Notes: a model not told the origin generated them from the sequence alone. Shown: positions 26,530-35,135, numbered from the stretch's first letter. The stretch is DNA of 64,000 bases from Alkalihalobacillus sp. TS-13 (GCF_019720915.1 NZ_JAHKSI010000001.1:62001-126000); one strand, 5' to 3'. Made by a program: numbers and translations.

Positions 26530-27183
26530 TCAAAATTGATTCGCTTTTTGTTGAAGTTGTCTACTCACATGGTAGGAAGCGGTCGTGTTGGCTTCGACTT
26601 CTTCAAGCGTTGTATCGCCGATCAATTCTGTAAGTTCATAACCATTTCCATTCCATTTGAATATGGCAAGGTCGGTGATGATCATGTCAGCTCGACGTGT
26701 CGAGGTGATGGGGTAGATGCACTCGTCGACAAATTTGGGTGATCCGTCTTTGGCGACATGGTTGGTTGTAATGATGATTTTTTTAGCACCGACAAGCAGA
26801 TCCATAGCCCCGCCGACCCCGATGATATCTTTTCCAGGTATCGCCCAATTCGCGACTCGCCCGTGGGAATCGACCTGAAGGGCACCAAGGATGGCGACAT
26901 CCACGTGGCCGCCCCGTATCATCGCAAACGAATCGGCACTATGGAAGTACGATGCACCAATGGCTTCACCGACTGGAAGTTTTCCGGCGTTGACGAGTAG
27001 CGGATCAACATCTTCCTCTTCGACATCGGTCACCCCAAGCAGGCCATTTTCAGTGTGTAAATAATAGTTTTCCTCATCCAGGTATTTAGCGACAAGAGTA
27101 GGAATTCCAATCCCCAGGTTGATGATGGAATGAGGAGTTAGTTGTTCAGCGGCTTTTTTGGCGATCAGTTCTTTCTTATCCAA
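26530..27183 (-). CDS. 3-oxoacid CoA-transferase subunit B
   Basis: 217-aa CoA-transferase beta subunit. The catalytic Glu lies in HTENGLLGV (about residues 40-48), and GGHVDVAILGALQVD is a family hallmark. With subunit A it moves CoA from succinyl-CoA or acetyl-CoA to a 3-oxo acid. Next to an intradiol dioxygenase and cycloisomerase, 3-oxoadipate is the natural substrate candidate (PcaJ/CatJ-like), though acetoacetate enzymes look the same. The TTG start overlaps subunit A by 8 bases. Confidence 0.9.
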   Translation of the reverse strand: MDKKELIAKKAAEQLTPHSIINLGIGIPTLVAKYLDEENYYLHTENGLLGVTDVEEEDVDPLLVNAGKLPVGEAIGASYFHSADSFAMIRGGHVDVAILGALQVDSHGRVANWAIPGKDIIGVGGAMDLLVGAKKIIITTNHVAKDGSPKFVDECIYPITSTRRADMIITDLAIFKWNGNGYELTELIGDTTLEEVEANTTASYHVSRQLQQKANQF

Positions 27184-27868
27184 TTTCCTTCACCCCTTCT
27201 TTCGTCAAAATCAAACGACTGGTGATGATGGCATCGACAAACAGATGAGGCGTTACAATTTCCTCAGGAGACAATTCTCCTTCTCCAACGATTTCATCAA
27301 CTTCTGCGATCACATAGTCAGCAGCCGTTGCCATTACAGGATTAAAGTTTCTGGCGGTTTTATAGAATACGAGATTCCCTTTCATATCGGATTTCCACGC
27401 CCTGATCAGCGCAACATCGGCTTTCAGGGGTTTTTCGAGTAGGTAGGTTTCACCGTCGATGACCTTCGTTTCTTTCCCTTTTGCTAAATCCGTTCCAGCT
27501 GCGGTTTTTGTATAAAAGCCACCAATTCCGGCTCCACCTGCACGAATGGCTTCTGAAAACGTTCCTTGAGGAAGCAATTCAAGCTCCAATTTGCCCTCAT
27601 TGTACGACTTCGCTACATCCCGGTTACTTGTAAAATAAGAACCGACAGCTTTTTTAAGTTTTCCTTGTTGTAACAGTATCCCTAAGCCTTTTCCACTTTC
27701 TCCGACATTGTTGCTGATAACTGTCAGTTCCCGAGCATCATGACGTGTAAGTTCATTGATCAGAGTCAGCGGACTTCCGATGAGACCGAATCCGCCAACC
27801 ATCAGAATATCGCCTGTTTTAACGTTCTGAATGGCATCTTCAGGTTCCATTATTTTGGTAGCGCTCAT
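27176..27868 (-). CDS. 3-oxoacid CoA-transferase subunit A
   Basis: 230-aa CoA-transferase alpha subunit. The CoA-binding MVGGFGLIGSP lies at residues 22-32 and GIGGFYTKTAAGTDLAKGKE in mid protein, both standard for PcaI/ScoA. It pairs with the gene immediately after it. The ATG at 27868 follows AAAAGGAGTG. It overlaps the hydrolase stop by 4 bases. A thiolase for the resulting 3-oxoadipyl-CoA is not in this window. Confidence 0.9.
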   Translation of the reverse strand: MSATKIMEPEDAIQNVKTGDILMVGGFGLIGSPLTLINELTRHDARELTVISNNVGESGKGLGILLQQGKLKKAVGSYFTSNRDVAKSYNEGKLELELLPQGTFSEAIRAGGAGIGGFYTKTAAGTDLAKGKETKVIDGETYLLEKPLKADVALIRAWKSDMKGNLVFYKTARNFNPVMATAADYVIAEVDEIVGEGELSPEEIVTPHLFVDAIITSRLILTKEGVKEIG

Positions 27869-28710
27869 GTGTTCACTCCTTTTCTTGATAAAAATCCCTG
27901 GATCTGTTGGGAGATTTCAGGTTGCCGATTGAAAACCAATTCATAATGATTGACTGGTGTGTATTCAATCATCGACTCCTTTAAGAAGCCATTCATTTTT
28001 GTATAGGAAGACTCCTGAAACAATGCCCTTTTGTTCCCCAATCGCCCGGTAGCGATAAGAAGGAAAATATCGCAATTGATAGAAGGAAATATGTTTTCCG
28101 GGGCAAAAGAATAGAAGCTTTCGAAATCTTGCTCAAGGAGGGAAGGATCAGATTTATTTTCCCATGTCTCTCCCTGACGCTTGATTTCATACCTTAAAAT
28201 CTCCTCCATGGTATCTGTCCACTCTATGGACAAGCTTGTGTATAGCTTCCTGGTTTCTTCCACATATTCTTCTGGAGAGGAGTAGCTTTTTTTCAACCGG
28301 TTCAACGAAGGGAGGACCAGTTCTCGTGTAACACTGTCCGCCTCTCCGGCACCATCTAACAAAATGAGCGCTTCAACATCAGATAGCCGGCTTGCTGCAA
28401 TCGAGCCGATATAAGCCCCCATGGAGTAGCCCATGAGGATCGGCTTATCGATCTTCAACGTATCGATGAGGTCAAGAAGATCGTCCGCATGTGTAAATAT
28501 CGATGTATTTGCATCTGCTGGATCACTATTTCCACGTCCACGGATGTCGTAACTGATAAATCGATAGGATCCCGATAAAGCTTCCTTGTAATGATGGAAT
28601 TGCAGGTGGTTCCCAGTAAGCCCGTGGATCCCTATAATCGTTCCTTTTTCACCTGGGGTATCATGGATATAGAAGGTTTGTCCCTTTTCAGTCGTTACAT
28701 AACGTTCCAT
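27865..28710 (-). CDS. Alpha/beta hydrolase, possible 3-oxoadipate enol-lactonase
   Basis: 281-aa alpha/beta hydrolase. The oxyanion IGIHGLTGN, the nucleophile elbow GYSMGAYIG (Ser at about 94) and a late His in PVNHYELV form the expected triad. Between a cycloisomerase and a CoA-transferase pair, it fits a PcaD-like lactonase opening the enol-lactone to 3-oxoadipate (inference from position). General esterases share the fold. The cap segment from about residue 125 to 210 is helical. Confidence 0.8.
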   Translation of the reverse strand: MERYVTTEKGQTFYIHDTPGEKGTIIGIHGLTGNHLQFHHYKEALSGSYRFISYDIRGRGNSDPADANTSIFTHADDLLDLIDTLKIDKPILMGYSMGAYIGSIAASRLSDVEALILLDGAGEADSVTRELVLPSLNRLKKSYSSPEEYVEETRKLYTSLSIEWTDTMEEILRYEIKRQGETWENKSDPSLLEQDFESFYSFAPENIFPSINCDIFLLIATGRLGNKRALFQESSYTKMNGFLKESMIEYTPVNHYELVFNRQPEISQQIQGFLSRKGVNT

Positions 28711-28753
28711 TCATTGACTCTTCCTTTCTTTTAAAAGATAAGCGGTGAAGTAA

Positions 28754-28860
28754 TGTCTAGCTCCATCGCCCAACCACTTGGTCCACTTTAGACCTCCTGC
28801 GACAGCCTCCTCGTCGGACTTCCAGTGACCTTCGTGGCTGAACAGGGTGCTTGCGCTTTT
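28754..28860. repeat. Degenerate Bacillaceae-type intergenic repeat
   Basis: This 107-base stretch lies between two genes of one operon and has a composition unlike both. It begins GTCTAGCTCCATCGCCC and ends GGTGCTTGCGCTTTTC. From memory, similar GTCTAGCTCCAGCGCC...GGCGCTTGCGCTTTTC elements recur between genes in several Bacillaceae genomes. The copy is degraded and would fold imperfectly. Confidence 0.55.
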
Positions 28861-28864
28861 CTTT

Positions 28865-29332
28865 CTAATCGACGGTATAAATCGAGTAGTTGACTTTTCC
28901 GGGAAGTCTGATGCCTCGGGAGACGAAAATCCTGCGGTTCAGCCAGTCATATTTTATTGAAGCTGTTTCAAAGATCGGAGAGGTTCGGAAATAATAGTCA
29001 CCAGGGTCGACAAGTTCATTGTTATCCAGCCTTTGCAAGGTCTCAGGTTCACCAGTACGAATACCACGGTAGGTCATCATAATGAGATCTCCTTCTCCCG
29101 TTTTTAATAGAATCCGAACATCTTGAATAATCGTTCCGTCTTCACGGACAGTAATCCAATCATCTCCGCCAGGAATGACATCAGCATTCAATTGATCTCC
29201 CCGTAAAGCGCCACCTGACACTCGGATGATCCTGCGGTTTCCAATAGGGGTGTTTCCAGGAAGGTGGGCACCCTCTACAGTCAATTCCATGTCACATAGA
29301 AAGGATAAAGAGGGAGGTGGTAAATGTTCCAT
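28865..29332 (-). CDS. DUF3237 family protein
   Basis: 155-aa beta-barrel protein of the DUF3237/UPF0311 family. It shows LPGNTPIGNRRIIRVSGGAL, ADVIPGGDDWITVREDGT and LIMMTYRGIRTG, typical of the family. Its enzymatic role is not established to my knowledge. It sits 3 bases after the cycloisomerase, exactly where a muconolactone isomerase (CatC) would be needed, and no CatC-like gene is seen. I infer it may carry out that isomerisation or a related lactone step. Confidence 0.83.
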   Translation of the reverse strand: MEHLPPPSLSFLCDMELTVEGAHLPGNTPIGNRRIIRVSGGALRGDQLNADVIPGGDDWITVREDGTIIQDVRILLKTGEGDLIMMTYRGIRTGEPETLQRLDNNELVDPGDYYFRTSPIFETASIKYDWLNRRIFVSRGIRLPGKVNYSIYTVD

Positions 29333-29335
29333 GAT

Positions 29336-30463
29336 TCACTGCTCCTTTTCGATCTTTCTTCGATACTTGGACACTTTCTCTTCGTCCAGTTCAATTCCTA
29401 ATCCGGGTCGATCCGAAACGTAAATAAAACCATCTTTAATAGAGAGTGGTTCCATCACTGGATCGTCGGCGAGCCAATCGGGCCCGAACAGTTCACATCC
29501 GTAGTCCAAATTCGGGATGGAACCATAGGCATGAAGGCAAGCTGCTGTACCGATTGAACTTTCGAGGGAAGTTCCACCGAAACATGGGATGCCAGCTGCA
29601 TCAGCGATCCCTGCAATCTTAACTGTATTTTTCATGCCACCGGATTTGTGGATTTTTAAGGAAAAGATATCTGCTGCCTTTTCTTTCGCAAGGCGTAAGG
29701 CGTCTTGAGGTGAGGCCAGGCTCTCATCAGCCATGATCGGCACTTTTTTCATTGAAGAAAGCAGGGATGCGCCATCGATATCCTGTGGCGGTAGCGGTTG
29801 TTCAAGGAAATCGATGCCTGCTTCAAAAAAGGAATCCATCCATTTCATCGTGGTCAACCGGTCCCATGAACCGTTAGGATCAATACCAATGGTAGAATGG
29901 TTCCTCAGGCCATCAGCAATACGGATGGAACGTCTTGCATCATCTTCAGGCGCCTCTTTCCCAGATTTCGTTTTGAATGTCTGATAATGGCCGGATAAGA
30001 CGGAATCCTTTCCTTCTTCAATATCACCTTCAGGGGTTCCGGAAGCCAGCGCCCAGCGTACGGGAATTTTGTCTTGATGAAGCCCGCCTAACAACTGATG
30101 GACTGGAACGCTATACATTTTTCCTAAGGCATCAAAAAGGGCCATTTCGATCGTAGCTTTGGCAAAAGCATTCCCACGGATATGACGATCCAATGTTTGT
30201 AATACCTTTTCAACATAAGTCGGATCTTCCTCTAGTAATAGAGGAGAAGCATACTGGTCGATGACGAGTTTCATCGTTTCGACACTCTCACCATTCCACC
30301 AGATTCCAGGGGTTGTACCTTCCCCGACCCCGATGATCCCGTTACTTAATTCCAATCGAAGGAGGGCAAAACTTTTAGATGAGACTTGGACAGTGGAAAA
30401 TTGGTGCGGACGTTTGATCGGGATATCGAGTATTTCCGTGGTTAGGCTTTTTATCGTTGGCAT
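29336..30463 (-). CDS. Enolase-superfamily enzyme (muconate cycloisomerase-like)
   Basis: 375-aa protein of the muconate-lactonizing/mandelate racemase group. The catalytic Lys appears in FKTKSGKE (K-x-K, about residue 162), the metal acids in GIDPNGSW, DFLEQPLP and MADESL, and the second catalytic Lys in FSLKIHKSGG. Muconate cycloisomerases and dipeptide epimerases share this set; its place right after an intradiol dioxygenase favours the former. AATGGAGG precedes the ATG at 30463. Confidence 0.85.
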   Translation of the reverse strand: MPTIKSLTTEILDIPIKRPHQFSTVQVSSKSFALLRLELSNGIIGVGEGTTPGIWWNGESVETMKLVIDQYASPLLLEEDPTYVEKVLQTLDRHIRGNAFAKATIEMALFDALGKMYSVPVHQLLGGLHQDKIPVRWALASGTPEGDIEEGKDSVLSGHYQTFKTKSGKEAPEDDARRSIRIADGLRNHSTIGIDPNGSWDRLTTMKWMDSFFEAGIDFLEQPLPPQDIDGASLLSSMKKVPIMADESLASPQDALRLAKEKAADIFSLKIHKSGGMKNTVKIAGIADAAGIPCFGGTSLESSIGTAACLHAYGSIPNLDYGCELFGPDWLADDPVMEPLSIKDGFIYVSDRPGLGIELDEEKVSKYRRKIEKEQ

Positions 30464-30547
30464 ATAGGACCTCCATTTATATACACTGCAAACAAAAAAG
30501 GGGAGGGGACATCGTAAAATGCCCCATACCCATGCGGTTCTATTTTG

Positions 30548-31330
30548 TTATTCAGGGCGCATCACAAAGTTAAGGGAAGCTTCTTTATAATCGCCTTTAT
30601 CGACCAGCTCCGTCATCAGGTCTCCCCTGACACCGTCAGCCACATCCGTTTCGAGCCATTCATCACCTTCAAAGAAAACCTGGGTGATAAGGGTTTCATG
30701 TCCTTCTGCTTCGAATTTTAAATGAAGGTGAGCTGGACGCATCGGATGCTGGTCCAAATACTCAAGGAATTCTCCTGTAGGACCATCGGTTGGAATCGGA
30801 TATGGCAGCGGTACAATGGTCTTCACTTCGAAATCTCCATTCTCATCTGTGTAGAAATGCCCACGCAGGTTATATCTAGGTGCGTCAGAATCAAAGCCGG
30901 AATATTTAGCAGACTGATCGTTATGCCACATTTCCACATGCGCATTTGCCAGCGGTTTACCCTCAGTATTGCTTAAATTCCCGGAAAAATAGAACGTTTC
31001 TCCCGGTTCATCCGGCCTTTGTGTCAAAACGAATGGTTGACCTGGCTGTTTTTCTAATAAAGGGGAACCTTCAATGAAAAAAGGACCTAATAAAGATGGT
31101 TGTGTTCCCGGCTTGTCTGTGTACATTGCTCTCAACACATGTGTTTCGAAGAAAACATCTGCGAAGAGAGGCAGCTCGCCAGCTCGTCCCAACCGATCAG
31201 CCCATTTGACAAAGTTGGTATATTCTTCGTGGTTAAGCTTTGCCTCATTTAAAAATTCTTGGATGTGCTTAATAAACAATTGAAATACTTCTTCCACCCG
31301 TTCATTCTTTTTGACAGCTTGTTTTTGCAT
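30548..31330 (-). CDS. Intradiol ring-cleavage dioxygenase
   Basis: 260-aa catechol 1,2-dioxygenase/hydroxyquinol 1,2-dioxygenase type enzyme. The N-terminal helical linker domain spans about residues 10-75. The iron(III) ligands are expected at Tyr in PRYNLRGHF and in LPYPIPTDGPTG, and at the two His in RPAHLHLKF. It opens an ortho-diol between the hydroxyls to give a muconate. AAGGAGG lies before the ATG at 31330. It is the second gene of the - arm, 42 bases after the RibBA-like gene. Confidence 0.92.
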   Translation of the reverse strand: MQKQAVKKNERVEEVFQLFIKHIQEFLNEAKLNHEEYTNFVKWADRLGRAGELPLFADVFFETHVLRAMYTDKPGTQPSLLGPFFIEGSPLLEKQPGQPFVLTQRPDEPGETFYFSGNLSNTEGKPLANAHVEMWHNDQSAKYSGFDSDAPRYNLRGHFYTDENGDFEVKTIVPLPYPIPTDGPTGEFLEYLDQHPMRPAHLHLKFEAEGHETLITQVFFEGDEWLETDVADGVRGDLMTELVDKGDYKEASLNFVMRPE

Positions 31331-31371
31331 AAATTTGATTCCTCCTTATAAATTAGAGAGCGCTTTCCGTT

Positions 31372-32394
31372 TTAATGGATTGAAAGGGCTCTTCCTTCTG
31401 AAATCAGGTGAGTACTGGTCATTGGCTCTGTTTGGTACGTTTCGTTTTCGAAAAGGTACTGCAATTGACTGATAATGAGATTTTTGTAGTTTGATGGAAT
31501 GGAAGATGCCTCATTTCTTTGATAGATGACACAGTCAAGTTCTCCATTGAGCATACTGACTAAATGGCCTTTTAGATGTTTAGGACAATTGCATTTATTT
31601 TTTAACCCTAATAGATCGCCAACGAGACATTCCTGATAAAAGATCATGTTCGTGATCGGTGAACTTCTTGGATTCAAGTAAACGGTCAATGGAGTTGGTG
31701 AAATTTCATTTTTGACCCGATAGACGTTCAACGGTTGGTTGAACATGGAGAACTTCGTTTGCTCAATGATTTTCATTGAAGTATGTTCTTGTAAGTACCT
31801 TTCAATGATTTCACTGATCTTTATAATATCTAGTCCATGGTCATACGCTAATTCATTGACTTCTTTCTGATTTGCAACTTCACCGGATGTATTTAGGATT
31901 TCACACACATAGGTAGTAGGTTCATAGTCTGGATCATTCTTTATGGAACGTGCCCATTCAATTGAAGCCTCCGCAATCCCAGCATTTCTTATTAGATTTG
32001 TTTCATTGCTGACTAAAGGGAAGATATGGCCCGGTCGTTTGAAGTCTTCAGAATTGGTTGTACAATTGATATTCCTTATGGTATCCGCACGTTCAAAGGC
32101 AGAAATTCCTGTTGTGGAGGTTTTGAAATCGATCGAGACGGTCATGTTATTGAATGTGTTTTCGGAAAACCCATTACCATTCTGGAGAAGAGGCAATTGA
32201 AGGCTTTCGGCTATTTTTTCAGTGATACAACAATAGATGAGGCCTTTACCATACTTCGCCATAAAGTTGACGTCGTCTGCGGTTGCATGATCTCCTATTC
32301 CCATGAGAAAACTTGTCTGTGTGGATACATCGTCAAAAATGATCGTAATCGTATCCTTTAAAACGTCATGACGATTACATTTCTTACGTTGCAT
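31372..32394 (-). CDS. Degenerate RibBA-like protein (DHBP synthase plus truncated GTP cyclohydrolase II-like)
   Basis: 340-aa protein with an N-terminal RibB-like domain (about 1-200) that keeps TTGISAFERADT and FKRPGHIFPL, but the acidic active-site motif D-D-E-x-R-E-x-E-G-D reads IFDDVSTQTSFLMG. The C-terminal RibA-like part keeps the zinc cysteines ECLVGDLLGLKNKCNC, but ends about 50 residues short and lacks the QGHEGRGIGL region. It is therefore unlikely to be a normal riboflavin enzyme. As first gene of the ring-cleavage arm it may have a new catalytic or flavin-linked role (inference). The ATG at 32394 follows GAGAGGGGG. Confidence 0.8.
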   Translation of the reverse strand: MQRKKCNRHDVLKDTITIIFDDVSTQTSFLMGIGDHATADDVNFMAKYGKGLIYCCITEKIAESLQLPLLQNGNGFSENTFNNMTVSIDFKTSTTGISAFERADTIRNINCTTNSEDFKRPGHIFPLVSNETNLIRNAGIAEASIEWARSIKNDPDYEPTTYVCEILNTSGEVANQKEVNELAYDHGLDIIKISEIIERYLQEHTSMKIIEQTKFSMFNQPLNVYRVKNEISPTPLTVYLNPRSSPITNMIFYQECLVGDLLGLKNKCNCPKHLKGHLVSMLNGELDCVIYQRNEASSIPSNYKNLIISQLQYLFENETYQTEPMTSTHLISEGRALSIH

Positions 32395-32570
32395 GAGTTT
32401 CCCCCTCTCAAACCTTCCTTTATAAAAACCTTGTATCATTGAATCTGATTGCCATACGAACTAGGAGATCCAGCCTTTCACTCAGAAACATAAAGTATTT
32501 ACAATATTTAAAATTTACAGAAATTAATTCGGTAACTTCATGATATATAAGAGGAAAAAGCATCACAATA

Positions 32571-32614
32571 TACGATTGGTTTTAAAAATTCTAACGTTTT
32601 TGTACGAATCGTAT
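32571..32614. promoter_or_regulatory. Inverted repeat in the divergent intergenic region
   Basis: ATACGATT and AATCGTAT form 8-base arms about 28 bases apart between the divergent RibBA-like and DUF4139 genes. It could bind a dimeric regulator; no other evidence. Confidence 0.3.
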
Positions 32615-32679
32615 GGTTTTTATATATGGGAGTGGAACACCATTTTCTGTTATTATTAGGAAAAGGGGGAGGGTTTAAC

Positions 32680-33987
32680 ATGACATATCGTTCATACAGC
32701 AAGGATGCAGTAGAACTGGCATTGACGATTTACAACGATGGGTTTGGTGTTGTGAAAGAAAAGCGTAAAATTGAACTGACAGGCGAAGAAACGGAGATCC
32801 AATACCTTGATGTCGCGCAGCTGATCGAAACCGATTCGATCCTCGTCGAGGGACTCAACATCCTTGAATTGAACTATGATTACGACCTTGTCAGCAAATC
32901 GAAGCTGCTCGAGAAATACATAGACCAGAACGTGTTTTTATATGATAAAGAGAAAAATGAGCGGAAGGAATACCGGCTGTTGAGTGTCGCAAACGGCATC
33001 GTTCTTGAAAATACAGATACGAAAGAAATCGTCCTCGATCCGAAAGAGGAACTGATCCTGCCGAAGCTGCCAGGCGAACTGATTGTCAAACCGGCACTTA
33101 TCTGGAAAATCAGACCTTCAAAAACCGATCAAATCAATATATCCTACCTGACAAAAGGGATGGAATGGGAATCCAACTATGTCGTCGAACTGAAGGACCA
33201 GACATTCAATCTATCCGGCTGGGTGAACATCCAGAACAACGCAGGCACCACCTTCGACAATGTAAAAGTGAAGCTCATTGCCGGGGATGTGAACCGACTC
33301 GAGGATTACGAGTTCACACTGCCAGATGAACCTGTACTCTATTCGATGGAAAAAAGTTCAGGACCATCATTCGAGGAACAAAGCTTTGCCGACTACCACA
33401 TGTACACACTGCAACACAAAACAACGCTCAAAAACAACCAGTCCAAGCAAATCAATTTCATCCAGGCAGAACAGATTCCATATAAACGCTACTATTCATT
33501 CAACCATTACAATGAAAAAGCTGAAATAAAGCTTGAGTTCGAAAATAAACAAGCACAAAAACTAGGATTACCTTTACCAAAAGGAAAAGTGAAGGTCTAT
33601 CAAGAGGATGGGAACGGCGGAAGCCTTGAATTCATCGGTGAAGACCGGATCGATCATACTCCTAAAAACGAAACCGTAGAACTCTACCTCGGAGACGCCT
33701 TTGATATCGTCTGTGAAGGAAATAAGATTGATAGTTATAAAGATGAACAAGGACTCCGTACAGAAAAATGGCAATACACCATCAAAAACAACAAAGAAGA
33801 ACCATCCCTCATGAAAATCACACACAGCATCTATGAACGCAACTGGACAATGAAAGACGCAAGCCACGATTACAAAAAAGAAACTTCACGTAAAATTGTT
33901 TTCTGGGTGGAAGTTCCAGCAGATACAGTTGAAGCCGTAACCTTTGAATATGAGGTAGATGAAAGAATATATTTTACAAAAAGTTAA
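32680..33987 (+). CDS. DUF4139 domain-containing protein
   Basis: 435-aa beta-rich protein. It resembles DUF4139 proteins, as in ISYLTKGMEWESNYVVEL and LSGWVNIQNNAGTTFDNVKVKLIAG in the middle and KNNKEEPSLMKITHSIYERNW near the end. It lacks a signal peptide. Function is unknown. The ATG at 32680 follows AAAAGGGGGAGGG; the longer frame to 32626 has no better site. Its base composition matches the flanking chromosome rather than the AT-rich island that starts just after. Confidence 0.75.
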   Translation: MTYRSYSKDAVELALTIYNDGFGVVKEKRKIELTGEETEIQYLDVAQLIETDSILVEGLNILELNYDYDLVSKSKLLEKYIDQNVFLYDKEKNERKEYRLLSVANGIVLENTDTKEIVLDPKEELILPKLPGELIVKPALIWKIRPSKTDQINISYLTKGMEWESNYVVELKDQTFNLSGWVNIQNNAGTTFDNVKVKLIAGDVNRLEDYEFTLPDEPVLYSMEKSSGPSFEEQSFADYHMYTLQHKTTLKNNQSKQINFIQAEQIPYKRYYSFNHYNEKAEIKLEFENKQAQKLGLPLPKGKVKVYQEDGNGGSLEFIGEDRIDHTPKNETVELYLGDAFDIVCEGNKIDSYKDEQGLRTEKWQYTIKNNKEEPSLMKITHSIYERNWTMKDASHDYKKETSRKIVFWVEVPADTVEAVTFEYEVDERIYFTKS

Positions 33988-34007
33988 AGGGGTTGGAATG
34001 GTGTTCT

Positions 34008-34406
34008 ATGCTAGATAAAAATGAAGTTGAAAAAATGAGTTATGCTTATGGAAGATTTTACGAAATTGAAAACTTTATTAGATTATTTATTTCTAAAAAT
34101 ATGCATTTTTTATATGGAGCAAATTGGTATGAAATTTCTTATAAAAAGATAAACAATAGAAGGCCTGTTAAATCTTTTGATAATCTACTTTTCCATGAAC
34201 TAATCAGTACATTGAAAATGTATTCAGATATGAACTTACTGTTAATTCCTAAGAGATTAATTATGCAACTTAATTATTTTACTCCTATAAGGAATAAAAT
34301 AGCACACACAATACCACTAGAAGAAAATGAATATATGTTTCTTTTAGATATATATAAAGAGCTAGATGAATTTAGGATCAATCAAGGCGAACCGTACCAT
34401 AAATAG
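34008..34406 (+). CDS. HEPN-like protein (Swt1/RiboL-type), 132 aa
   Basis: 132-aa all-helical protein of low GC content. The C-terminal half contains RNKIAH, an R-x4-H motif that marks HEPN endoribonucleases, and the start IENFIRLFI with YEISYKK resembles the Swt1-type HEPN domain. HEPN proteins usually cut RNA in toxin-antitoxin or abortive-infection systems, but no MNT-type partner is adjacent. The ATG at 34008 or the TTG at 33993 could be the start; AAAGGGG lies 15 or 0 bases before them. It marks the island's left border. Confidence 0.6.
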   Translation: MLDKNEVEKMSYAYGRFYEIENFIRLFISKNMHFLYGANWYEISYKKINNRRPVKSFDNLLFHELISTLKMYSDMNLLLIPKRLIMQLNYFTPIRNKIAHTIPLEENEYMFLLDIYKELDEFRINQGEPYHK

Positions 34407-34850
34407 AGGCAAAAAAAGTTGAAGATAAGGTGGTATTTTCTCTTTTGAATCGAGAGTAGAGGAGGATTTTTCCTTTGCATTACCTGATTCAAGGTACAGC
34501 GTGTGGATAAGTGTAAATGTCTTAGAAAGGTTGACCTCGGAAAAATCAAAATCAAGTTCAATTTTATCAACAGTTCGAGAACGAGCGTCCGATTGTTTGA
34601 TTGTTATCTATTTGTCAATAGCTGAAAGAGTTGCTTTTGTTTTTCTCTCGATGACTGTTGAAATACTTGAACGTATGTTTCTAATAAATGCTTTACCACG
34701 TCTAGTGGAATGACTTTTGAATCTGATGAATTCAGTTTAACGCTGAGTTCATTTTTCTTTTGTTCTAAATTCATTTTTCGATTTCGATACCTTCTGCAAC
34801 CTTTCCTGTAATATGGTAATCTGACATGAGGGGCTATTCCCAATTAACGG
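34390..34850 (-). pseudogene. Frameshifted C-terminal remnant of a serine recombinase
   Basis: Reading the minus strand gives EQKKNELSVKLNSSDSK and KQKQLFQLLTNR, then a stop. A shift of one base restores TVDKIELDFDFSEVNLSKTF followed by LPLFMVRFAL. Both parts resemble the C-terminus of large serine recombinases of Bacillaceae elements. Only about 150 codons remain and the catalytic N-terminus is gone. I take it as the scar of an integrated element at the edge of the defence island. Confidence 0.6.
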
Positions 34851-34868
34851 GAGTAGCCTCTTTAGTTT
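34828..34868 (+). terminator. Hairpin GAGGGGCTATTCCC...GGGAGTAGCCTC
   Basis: Arms of about 12 pairs with a 7-base loop, followed by TTTAGTTT. It lies in the recombinase scar and may be a leftover terminator. Confidence 0.5.
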
Positions 34869-34892
34869 GCTTCATATGGTTATGTCTTATAG

Positions 34893-35135
34893 AGAATAAT
34901 AGCCTTTTTCAAATTCACCTACATCAACAACTACATATTTTCACTAGAAACACTCACAACATACAAGTATGATGAAAAAGGTAGATTAAGAAATGTATTG
35001 GAAACTCCTAACAAAACAATGGACAATTGGCGTGGAAACAAAAAGGTGATTATTAAAATAACTAGTGAGTTTAAAGAGAACGACAGACTAATAAACGTCG
35101 TTTTCTTTTATCTAGGGCTACCCACTGAGTACTAG
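34893..35135 (+). pseudogene. Gene fragment, 80 open codons
   Basis: An open frame without a credible start, reading ...TYKYDEKGRLRNVLE...KVIIKITSEFKENDRLI... to a stop. I cannot identify it. The protein-like composition and missing 5' end suggest a remnant. No ribosome binding site is seen. Confidence 0.3.

Noticed and set aside
34604-34843. A 79-codon minus-strand frame that could be an intact small gene
   Set aside because: Its sequence continues in another frame after one base shift as a serine recombinase tail, so it is a fragment of a pseudogene.
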